Origin: Blastocatellia bacterium | Lineage (GTDB): Bacteria; Acidobacteriota; Blastocatellia; HR10; J050 | DNA: 64,000 nt | Direction: 5' to 3' | NCBI GenBank assembly: GCA_026985075.1 | Contig: JALSQX010000071.1 | Span: 1 to 64,000 of the forward strand | Shown: positions 26,475-34,290 of the stretch, in pieces | Position numbering within the stretch: the first letter of the stretch is position 1 | How the letters are laid out: each line of letters begins with the position of its first letter | Notes under the pieces: model-generated | Told to the model about the DNA's origin: nothing | Seen by the model: only the letters and a program-made list of their open reading frames with translations | Database searches by the model: none | Position numbers and translations under genes: made by a program

Positions 26475-29120
26475 TCAGAAATATTTCAAATTCAATCCGA
26501 TGGTGAAACTCCGCCCGCGCGCGGGCGCGAATTGAAATTGCTCTCGATAAAATTTGTTACCCAGATTCTCCACCGCCAGCGTGAGGCTCACCCTGGAGTT
26601 ATCCCGGTCAACCAGATTGATGCCTCCTCTCACCGTGTGGACGGTGAACCCCAACAGGCCCCAAAGGTCGGCGGCCTGCAGGAGAGGAGACTGCCTCAAC
26701 AACGGGGATACACGGTGTACGTGGGTCTGGGATCGAGCCGAGTATTCCCACCAGAGGCGATTGGCACGATCATTCCAGCGCAGTCCGGCTACGATCTTAT
26801 ACGGTGTGATGCCCCCGGCGGGGACGTCTCGCAGAGGGTGTTCGCGATCCAGAGGATTGATGGCCTCCTTGACGACCCCGTACAGATAGCTGAAGTTCCC
26901 AAACAGCGAAAAGATCGACTTCGGCGCCCGGATGGGTACTTCCCAGTCCGCTTCCACGCCCTTGATGCGCACGCGAGAAAAGTTGAGCGTCTGGAAGATG
27001 GGGCCTCCCGCCTCGGCAGAGAAAGAGACCTGTTCGCGGGTCAGGAAATCTTTGTACCAACTGTGGAAATAACTCAGCGAGCCGCTGAATCGAGCCGTCC
27101 TGACCTTCACGCCCACGTCCAGCGTCGTGCCCTTCTCCGGCTTGAGCTTGATGTTGGGGACCAGCGCGCCCGCCTCCGCCGGACCAGAGAAGAATAACTC
27201 CGCTAAGTTAGGATGGCGAAAGCTCCTCCCCACACGTGCCGTGAGGCTGACGCTCTCCAGCGGGTGATAGACCACCCCGACATCGCCCGTGATGCTCGAT
27301 CGATTGAACTTGATCCCATCGACGGGTGGCACCGTGCTCAGGTCGAGGGGAGGATCAGCGCTCTCTAGTTCCGGTGGCCGCGGATTATAGAGAGGCGTCT
27401 TGCGGGCATCGATGTCGAATCGGTCAACGCGCAAGCTCCCGATCAGGCGAATGGAATGACTCACCTCGTGCTCATCTTGAAAGAAGACGGCGAAGTTCTG
27501 AAAATTGGAGATGGGAAGCCGCAAGTCGTGACTGACGGCACCTTCGACAATCGGCGCATCAAGAGGAAAGAAATCCGGAGGCAACGGAGGACGCCCAATG
27601 GCCCCCACCAGCCGGACGCTCACCACCGTCTCGCGAAAATCCTTATTGTGATCCCGGAACAAACTGCTCCCCACGGTGAGGACGTTTTTCGTGCCCAGGA
27701 GGAAGTTCGCCTGCACATCGTAGCCAAATGTTTTCACATTCTGCCCCGTGCTGCTCTGAATATCGACGCGAGCCACGGAAGCGAACGGAGGATCTCCCGG
27801 CTCCGGCTCGCTCAATCCGAACACAAAGAAGTCATTGAACAGCCGCCGATCCTGATGCTGCCAGTATCCTCCAATGGCCAGGCGACTGAACCACGTGGTC
27901 AGCGCCGTCACTTGATAGCGAAGGCTCGCCTTGTCCAGCTTACTCAACGGAAGCTTGAAGGTCTCAAAGATTTGATAGGGGAGGGCGAAATCGGGAAACC
28001 CAATGTCCAGAGCCCGCCGGCGCATCCAGCTCACCTTGAGGGACTGATTTTCGGTGAAAAAGTATCGGCCCACGACATTGATATTATTGCCATGCTCTTG
28101 GGAATTGGGGATCTCCGAACTCGAGCGCACAAACGGTTCGTTGAACACATCGGAAATCGGACCGAACTGCTTGTGTTCGATGACCCCCGCTTCAATCATC
28201 GGAATATTGGACTCACTGAAGGGCTCGCCCGCCGAATAATTAGGGAAACGCTCCAGCATTCCCGACACCCGTACGGCGAATCGCCGACCGGCGACATCCA
28301 CCCGCGCCGTGCCCCGCCGCCCCGGCTCATTACTGCTGAAGTACCCGGTGAAACTCCCTCCCCATCGAATCGCTTCATCCACCGTCCGCGGCATCTGCGT
28401 GATGATGTTAATCGTGCCCGAGAGGGCATCCGTGCCGTACAGCGCCGAACCCGCCCCGTGAACGACCTCTACGGCCTCGATGATCCCGGGATCGATGAGT
28501 CCCACTTCCACGCCGGCGGCTCCTGTCGACGTACGGGAGTTGTTCAACCGCTCTCCATCGACGAGAATCAACAGTCGCGTCGAATCCAGTCCCCGCAATC
28601 GAGGTCGCACGAGATACGGCCCGCTGTTGACCGGCGTCACGCTGGGAACGTTTAACAAGACATCGCCCGTCCCTGCCGGATTCTGCCTAGCCAACACCGT
28701 CTGCGTAATCGCTTGCGTGCGCACGGGGACATTGAGCACATCCCGCTGACCACGAGTGGCGGTCACCGTCACCTGCTCGGTAATGCCACCGGGCATGAGA
28801 TCGAAATTGACTTCGACGGACTCACCCAGCTCGGCGATTTCCAGGTTACGGCTGATTTCCGAGAATCCAGCCTTCTGGACCCGAAGTCGATAGATGCCAA
28901 TAGACAATCCGGTGAACTGGTAAGACCCGGACTCGTCTGAGGTTGTCGTCCGTTCTGTCCCCGTAGCGATATTCAACAGGGTCACCGTTGCACCCACCAC
29001 GGCAGCACCACTCTGATCGACGATATGCCCGTAGATTCGGCTCTCGATTTGAGCTTCGGCACCCGCCACCAGTGTCAAGGTGAGGGTCAAGCTGACGATA
29101 CACACCCGGTGAAACGCCAT
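26475..29120 (-). CDS. TonB-dependent outer-membrane receptor with carboxypeptidase-regulatory-like N-domain (copy 1)
   Basis: An 881-residue receptor with a signal peptide and GAGGAGGT ribosome site. Residues 27-110 form the carboxypeptidase-regulatory-like (CarboxypepD_reg) domain (IYGHIVDQSGAAVVGATVTLLN...). Next is the plug domain with RPRLRGLDSTRLLILVDGERLNNSR and EVVHGAGSALYGTDALSGTINIIT, then a 22-strand-type barrel ending FAPARGRSFTIGLNLKYF (terminal aromatic). It transports an unknown ligand across the outer membrane. It is strongly similar to the receptor at 34291-37017, especially in plug and C-terminus. Confidence 0.93.
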   Translation of the reverse strand: MAFHRVCIVSLTLTLTLVAGAEAQIESRIYGHIVDQSGAAVVGATVTLLNIATGTERTTTSDESGSYQFTGLSIGIYRLRVQKAGFSEISRNLEIAELGESVEVNFDLMPGGITEQVTVTATRGQRDVLNVPVRTQAITQTVLARQNPAGTGDVLLNVPSVTPVNSGPYLVRPRLRGLDSTRLLILVDGERLNNSRTSTGAAGVEVGLIDPGIIEAVEVVHGAGSALYGTDALSGTINIITQMPRTVDEAIRWGGSFTGYFSSNEPGRRGTARVDVAGRRFAVRVSGMLERFPNYSAGEPFSESNIPMIEAGVIEHKQFGPISDVFNEPFVRSSSEIPNSQEHGNNINVVGRYFFTENQSLKVSWMRRRALDIGFPDFALPYQIFETFKLPLSKLDKASLRYQVTALTTWFSRLAIGGYWQHQDRRLFNDFFVFGLSEPEPGDPPFASVARVDIQSSTGQNVKTFGYDVQANFLLGTKNVLTVGSSLFRDHNKDFRETVVSVRLVGAIGRPPLPPDFFPLDAPIVEGAVSHDLRLPISNFQNFAVFFQDEHEVSHSIRLIGSLRVDRFDIDARKTPLYNPRPPELESADPPLDLSTVPPVDGIKFNRSSITGDVGVVYHPLESVSLTARVGRSFRHPNLAELFFSGPAEAGALVPNIKLKPEKGTTLDVGVKVRTARFSGSLSYFHSWYKDFLTREQVSFSAEAGGPIFQTLNFSRVRIKGVEADWEVPIRAPKSIFSLFGNFSYLYGVVKEAINPLDREHPLRDVPAGGITPYKIVAGLRWNDRANRLWWEYSARSQTHVHRVSPLLRQSPLLQAADLWGLLGFTVHTVRGGINLVDRDNSRVSLTLAVENLGNKFYREQFQFAPARGRSFTIGLNLKYF

Positions 29121-29319
29121 ATTACCTCCTCTCCCCCGGCATGACCTCCCCGAAGATGCTCGTCACGATGCTATTATGTTGACCCCACCGTTCGCCCACC
29201 CCGGCCGGCGACTCCCCCTGATGAGAGATGGCACGGCTGCTGGCCCTGAGCGGAAAGGGCATCTCTCCTCGCTCCCGGAGAGCCAGCGTTCCCCTCGCCC
29301 GTTCACATCCCTATTCATC

Positions 29320-30447
29320 CTACTTCACGCGCTTGAGCCAGGCAAATCTCAAATCGGCATCGGTCACATAAAAGTAGCTGATCCTCGGATTCCCCGCGGC
29401 ATCAAAGGCCAGCGACGTATAGTTTCCAGCCATCTCAGTGGCATCCACAATCTGAATGTGCCAGCGCTTTCCATCCCACCAGGCCAGTCTGAGATTGCCG
29501 TTACCAAAATAACTGATCGCCGGTCGTCCATCTCGATCGAACGCCAGCGAGCATCTCAGCCCCACCGTGCCTTCAGCATCAACCGTCTGAACCTCCCACC
29601 GGGAACCGTTCCATCGAGCGAATTTGAGATCGTCGTGCGTTCGATCGAAATAACTGATGGCCGGGTGTCCCGCGGCATCAAAGGCCAGCGAACTGAACAA
29701 CCCCACATCGCCTTCTGCGTCAACCGTTTCGATATGCCACTTCCCCTGGCGGGCATCCCACCGGGCAAATCTCAAATCGCCGGTTTCCCCCACATAATAG
29801 CTAATGGCTGGCTGCCCTGACCGCGTGAAGGCGAGTGAGGTGTGATTGCCCACGTCTCCGGCCGAATCCACCGTCTGGATGAGCCAGCGCTTCTTGACCG
29901 GATCCCAACGGGCGAATTTGAGATCGTCATTGGTATCGTCATAATAGCTGATGGCTGGATTCCCTGCAGCGTCGAACGCCAGCGAGGTGTGCAGCCCCAC
30001 GTTCGCCGAACGATCGACGATCTCCGTTTGCCACGTGGACCCCGTCCACCGGGCGAACTTCAAGGCCTGATTCTTGCCATCGTAATAACTGATGGCCGGA
30101 TTCCCCGCGGCATCAAAAGCGATGGAACTCGACCAACCGACATCGCCACTGGCATCGACCGTCTCGACCTTCCACGAGGATCCCGTCCAGCGCGCGCATT
30201 TGAGCGAAAAATTGGTATAGTCTCGATAACTGATCGCCGGTCGTCCCGACCGGTCGATAGCCAGAGAGGTGAAGAATCCCACATTTCCATCGGCATCCAC
30301 GGTCTCAATTTTCACAACGCGATATTGCTTGGCCGTTCTCGACGGTGACGATGTGGCTTGCGCCGAAAGAGCCGCCTCACCGGCGGCGCAGACGATCGCT
30401 AAACTCGAACACAGGATGAGCATGGGAGCGAGTCGAATTCTACTCAT
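29320..30447 (-). CDS. Secreted seven-repeat beta-propeller protein
   Basis: The ATG at 30447 follows GGAGGG. A signal peptide (LAPMLILCSSLAIVCAAGEA) precedes seven repeats of about 46-48 residues. Each repeat follows the pattern VD-x-x-G-x-VG-x-x-x-SLAFD-x-x-G-x-PAISYYD, then LKFARWxGxxW. Seven units fit a closed seven-bladed propeller. The repeats are very similar to each other, indicating recent internal duplication or strong constraint. It lies between TonB receptor 1 and the selenoprotein candidate; a binding role at the surface or in the periplasm is likely, ligand unknown. Confidence 0.82.
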   Translation of the reverse strand: MSRIRLAPMLILCSSLAIVCAAGEAALSAQATSSPSRTAKQYRVVKIETVDADGNVGFFTSLAIDRSGRPAISYRDYTNFSLKCARWTGSSWKVETVDASGDVGWSSSIAFDAAGNPAISYYDGKNQALKFARWTGSTWQTEIVDRSANVGLHTSLAFDAAGNPAISYYDDTNDDLKFARWDPVKKRWLIQTVDSAGDVGNHTSLAFTRSGQPAISYYVGETGDLRFARWDARQGKWHIETVDAEGDVGLFSSLAFDAAGHPAISYFDRTHDDLKFARWNGSRWEVQTVDAEGTVGLRCSLAFDRDGRPAISYFGNGNLRLAWWDGKRWHIQIVDATEMAGNYTSLAFDAAGNPRISYFYVTDADLRFAWLKRVK

Positions 30448-30598
30448 GATGTCCCTCCGCATTCTGCCCCCCTTGTTGCCGAGCCGACTGACGCGATTCA
30501 GGACCGAGACATCTCGCTTCCCACAGGGAAGGAGACCGAGAGAGGTCGCACTTCGTCATCAGAGATCCTGTGCGCCAGAGCGCTCGGGCCAGCCGGTT

Positions 30599-31162
30599 TC
30601 ATTTCACCATCTGTTCGATGGCTCGGACGAGCTTTTGAAAGGTCTTCTCGACATAACCGAGCTGAAGCACGGCTACCCGGTGATCGCGATCCAGCAAAAT
30701 CGTTCGAGGGATCACTCCTACCTTAGCATACGACTTGAATACTTTCTGTCGCTCATCCACGAGCTGGAGGTAGGTCAACCCTCGTCGTTTCGCGTATTGC
30801 CGAATGCGTTGCGGCGAGTCGCTCACCGAAATGCCGATGACCACCACGCCACGATCTTTGAACCGCTGCCAGACCTCTTTCTCTAGATGCGGAGCCTCCG
30901 CCATGCAGACTCCTCACCAGCTCCCCCAGAAAAAGAGCACCACGGGTTTCCCGGCAAATTGCGCTAACGTCCAGACCTTTCCATTCACGTCCTTCAGTTC
31001 GAACGGAGGAGCGACTTCGCCCACACTCACGGCCCAATTCCCCTCGGCGGGTGAGTCCAGCCTGGGAGATGGGGGAGCCGCGAACAGAGTCGCTGTCCAT
31101 ATGAGTAACAGCACATGAGATGCGAAAAGGCGACGAGACCGTCCTTTCCCTTGTTGCATCAT
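30599..31162 (-). CDS. TlpA-like thioredoxin-fold protein, probable selenoprotein (UxxC)
   Basis: Two reading segments (31162-30914 and 30913-30599) lie in the same frame and are separated only by an in-frame TGA at 30916-30914. The product reads VVLFFWGSW-U-GVCMAEAPHLEKEVW, so the TGA occupies the first Cys of the thioredoxin CXXC motif (codon 83 of 187 sense codons). A signal peptide (RLFASHVLLLIWTATLFAA) and the segments VGEVAPPFELKDVNGKVW and GVIPRTILLD complete the TlpA/redoxin fold. The ATG at 31162 follows GGAGGTGAG. A hairpin fitting a bacterial SECIS starts 13 nt after the TGA. The alternative is a nonsense mutation of a Cys codon. Confidence 0.8.
30889..30901 (-). promoter_or_regulatory. 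SECIS-like hairpin downstream of the in-frame UGA
   Basis: On the coding strand GCGGA and TCCGC pair perfectly (5 bp) around the loop GGC. The loop begins 17 nt after the UGA, within the 16-37 nt window known for bacterial SECIS elements, and starts with G as the consensus asks. The flanking ATG and AT can extend the stem with one bulged G. This supports recoding but was judged by eye. Confidence 0.65.
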
Positions 31163-31276
31163 ACTCACCTCCAATGATGAATCGACTTGGAGAGGACTTA
31201 TATACCCGCCCTTCGCACACAGAGCCGGAGTGCGGGCGAGCAGTGAAGGAATGGTGTTCATCGACGTTGGGCGCCC

Positions 31277-32695
31277 TCACTGTTGACGTCTTCTGGGCGG
31301 TCGACTCAGATGCGATTGGACGATGAGCCACTGTCCATCGCGCTTCTCCAAGACGAGCGTCCCTGTCCCCTGACCGGTGACATGACGCTCTCCGACATCA
31401 GCTTCGAAATGATAGTTGAACGCCGCCCAAGCGGCATTGCCCCTGACTTTCACGTGAAGATTGCCCAGCCGATAGACGACATTTTTCAACAGGTCCAGTT
31501 CGGGTTTGAGATGCTTCTGGCTGAACTCCTCCCAGCCCACTTCCATACGCCCGGATTCGATCACCACGACGTCGTCATCATGGGCCCAAATGTTGGCCAG
31601 CGCATCGAAATCGCCTCGCTCGAAAGCCAGCGCATTCGTCAAGACGACCGTTCTCACCTGGGCCACATCGTCATCGAACGTTGGAGTTCCCCCGGCGGTC
31701 GAGTGGATCACTGGGCTGAGATCCATGAGATAAATGGCTGGCGCCCCCTCCCGAGTCGATGTGAAAGCCAAGGTCTTCCCATCCGGCGAGATGACCGGGT
31801 AAGAATCGAACGCCGGATTGTAGGTCAGTCGCACGGTCTCCCTGGTCTCGATGTTGAGCATATAGACCTCGAAATCACCAGTTTCATTATGCGCGAACAC
31901 AACGTGCTTGCCATCTGGGTGGGGATAGGGCGACCAGTTAAAATAGGGCGTATTGGTGAGCTGCACCAGTTCCGTCCCATCATCTCGAATCAAATAGAGT
32001 TGAGAAATGCGCTTCTTCTGTCCTTCGTTGCCCTTCTTCCAGGCGCGGAAGATGATGTGTTTTCCATCGGGCATGTAGAATGCGCCGCCCTCTTGAAGAT
32101 CCGGCGTGTGGGTAATTCTGACCTTCTTCTTCCCATCCAGCGTCATCCGGTAGAGCTCGAGATTTCCGTCGACATTCGATGTGTAGAGGATCCACCGCCC
32201 ATCGGGAGAGAACGAGGTTTCCGCCTCATAGGCCGTGTTGAACGTGAGTCGGCGAATGCCCGAGCCATCGGGATGAGCGATATACACCTCCGATCCCGCC
32301 GGATAATTGGCACTGTTGGCATAATCGCCAGGGGGCATTTTATCGGCATCGCGCGTGGAGGAGAAAACAATGTATTGACCGTTGGGCGCGAAAAAGGTGC
32401 AGGCATCTTTCCCCTTATCCGTGATGCGGCGGACATTGGTTCCATCAATGTTCAAGATATATACGTTGTGGTTTTTTTCTCCCTCCATACGAGCGGTCAC
32501 AATGAGCTGCTGACCATCCGGAGAAAAATACGCTTCAGCAGCGGAAGCGAAATGGCCCACTTTTCGGACCGGCAACTCACGCGGGTCCTTCGATGCTGAT
32601 TTCCCCGATTGGTTTTCATGTTGCATCGCTCCACCCAGGGAAGCGACGATCAGAAGCGACAATCCAGTACAGAGATACTTGTTCATCATCATCAT
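31277..32695 (-). CDS. Secreted TolB-like propeller fused to a SnoaL/DUF4440-type domain
   Basis: A 472-residue protein with a run of four ATG codons after GGGAGGGG and a signal peptide (LCTGLSLLIVASLGGAMQ). Residues 40-330 hold PD40/WD40-like repeats (AYFSPDGQQLIVTA, FFAPNGQYIVFSSTRD, SFSPDGRWILYTSN, YMPDGKHIIFRA, HPDGKHVVFAHN, ISPDGKTLAFTS). Residues 345-465 form an NTF2-fold domain (LANIWAHDDDVVVIESGRMEVGWEEF ... GTGTLVLEKRDGQWLIVQSHLS). The combination of a TolB propeller and a SgcJ/SnoaL domain is unusual. It lies between DUF3386 protein 1 and the selenoprotein candidate. Confidence 0.85.
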   Translation of the reverse strand: MMMMNKYLCTGLSLLIVASLGGAMQHENQSGKSASKDPRELPVRKVGHFASAAEAYFSPDGQQLIVTARMEGEKNHNVYILNIDGTNVRRITDKGKDACTFFAPNGQYIVFSSTRDADKMPPGDYANSANYPAGSEVYIAHPDGSGIRRLTFNTAYEAETSFSPDGRWILYTSNVDGNLELYRMTLDGKKKVRITHTPDLQEGGAFYMPDGKHIIFRAWKKGNEGQKKRISQLYLIRDDGTELVQLTNTPYFNWSPYPHPDGKHVVFAHNETGDFEVYMLNIETRETVRLTYNPAFDSYPVISPDGKTLAFTSTREGAPAIYLMDLSPVIHSTAGGTPTFDDDVAQVRTVVLTNALAFERGDFDALANIWAHDDDVVVIESGRMEVGWEEFSQKHLKPELDLLKNVVYRLGNLHVKVRGNAAWAAFNYHFEADVGERHVTGQGTGTLVLEKRDGQWLIVQSHLSRPPRRRQQ

Positions 32696-32814
32696 CACAC
32701 CCCTCCCAATAATGACGGTGACCTCCTGTCTCTGGTTGAGCGACCCGAGTGCTGGTCTGCCTGAGGCGACTCACGCGCACCAGGTTCCCATGACGCCAGA
32801 GCAGAACCAGGAGC

Positions 32815-34221
32815 CTACTTCATCACTCGATGATTCGAAAACTCGATCACCAGCTTTCTCGTCTTCCCCCGGCTGGTCTCCGTTTTCATGCGTCTTTTCG
32901 GCAACCAAACACCATCCACTTGAACATACTCATCGGCGAAGTCGATCCGCCCGATTTCATTTCCCGTCTCGTTCGAATAGTACGTGATGCGGAAAACCGT
33001 GGCGATGAGTCGCCCGTCGCCGGCATCCATGAAATGCGTATTGCTGACCACGAACCGAACCCGCCCATACGAATGAGCGATCTGCAGGATCTTACCATCC
33101 TTGATGCGATAGGCCGTCCCCATGGTGTTAGGAGCCGAAACGGTGATCCGGATGCCCTGGGATGATGTCCGGTCTTCAACCGAGAACATGGCCTCGCCGA
33201 ATTCACTGTCGAAGGGCTTGCTCTTCAGGTGAGTGATGAACTGGCTCATCTCGCTCTCGATTTGTATGGCCGCCTCCTTATTGGCACCACGCACCTTGAT
33301 CTTCAGGCCGGGCGAGACCACGATGCTCCCTTGGACGAGATCGTCAGGATCCGTCGCCGGAGATTCCTGCTTCATGGTGAAGTGGGCCTCAAAGCCGGGG
33401 AATTTCGCCGGCCAGAAATACAACCGTTCATAGGCCTGACGAAACAGCTTTCGGGCCTCCGGATCATCAAATGTGGTCATCCCACTGGCGAGTTCCGCCT
33501 TCCATTCGCTCAACTGGGCCACGCTGGTGAATGTCTTCCCGCCAACTTGGGTCAACTTCAAGCGCGCATCAACGGTGACCTCGGGCGTCGCCTGCCCCTT
33601 CTCCCACGCCGTATATTGATAGGCGACCAGGCCCACGTGCTGAGCATAGTAATAGATGGCTTTCGAACGAGCGTTGGCACTGTCCATCTCCAAGCGGATT
33701 TTTAAGCAATGATCGAATCGCCCCATCGGCGTATCGACAGCCTCGAACCCATCCACAATGGTCGACCACGTCCGAACGCCCGCCTCGTCGCCGGACTGCT
33801 GAGTCGTCTTATAGGCTCGACCAACAACCATATTGGGCGCATACAAGACTACCGGAGGATCGAACATGAATCGATTCCCCCGATGTGGCTCCACCGTCCC
33901 ATGAAGGCGCAATTCACCATTCTCGATGGATAACAAGGAGTAATCGCCCAGGTCGCTGACGAACTTGTAGGCGTAGCCCGTGGGAATGAACTCGGGTCCT
34001 TCGAAGCTCTTGGTCCGGGTGATGATGTGTTTCTCTCCCCCCCTGATCCGGATTTCCCACTTGTACGTCCAGACGCGCCCGTTATCCAACGGAACATAGG
34101 TGGAGATGTCCAGTGGCGTGACGCCCTGCGCGTGACCTGCTGTCATAATCCCGCTGATGAGACCGGCCACGACCAGGGCTACACCACGATGCCATATCCA
34201 GTATGGCTCTCTCCTTCTCAT
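32815..34221 (-). CDS. Secreted DUF3386-domain protein (copy 1)
   Basis: The ATG at 34221 after GGAGGG gives a 468-residue protein with a signal peptide (GVALVVAGLISGIMTAGHAQ). The N-terminal domain (STYVPLDNGRVWTYKWEIR ... TPMGRFDHCLKIRLEM ... YYYAQHVGLVAYQY) occurs once here and twice in the protein at 39696-41708. The C-terminal half (DDPEARKLFRQAYERLYFWPAKFPGFEAHFTM ... FADEYVQVDGVWLPKRRMKTE) matches the DUF3386 pattern known mainly from cyanobacteria. Function unknown. It is immediately downstream of TonB receptor 2, suggesting a periplasmic partner. Confidence 0.82.
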   Translation of the reverse strand: MRRREPYWIWHRGVALVVAGLISGIMTAGHAQGVTPLDISTYVPLDNGRVWTYKWEIRIRGGEKHIITRTKSFEGPEFIPTGYAYKFVSDLGDYSLLSIENGELRLHGTVEPHRGNRFMFDPPVVLYAPNMVVGRAYKTTQQSGDEAGVRTWSTIVDGFEAVDTPMGRFDHCLKIRLEMDSANARSKAIYYYAQHVGLVAYQYTAWEKGQATPEVTVDARLKLTQVGGKTFTSVAQLSEWKAELASGMTTFDDPEARKLFRQAYERLYFWPAKFPGFEAHFTMKQESPATDPDDLVQGSIVVSPGLKIKVRGANKEAAIQIESEMSQFITHLKSKPFDSEFGEAMFSVEDRTSSQGIRITVSAPNTMGTAYRIKDGKILQIAHSYGRVRFVVSNTHFMDAGDGRLIATVFRITYYSNETGNEIGRIDFADEYVQVDGVWLPKRRMKTETSRGKTRKLVIEFSNHRVMK

Positions 34222-34290
34222 GGCTCCCTCCACAATGGAATGTAGGCAAAAAAACGCGCCGGCGCAACCACATCCGGAGAGGCACACGAA

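Noticed and set aside
30599..31261. Treating the two TlpA-like halves as separate genes
   Set aside because: They share one frame, the second half lacks a ribosome site and starts inside the thioredoxin fold; UGA recoding explains the break better.
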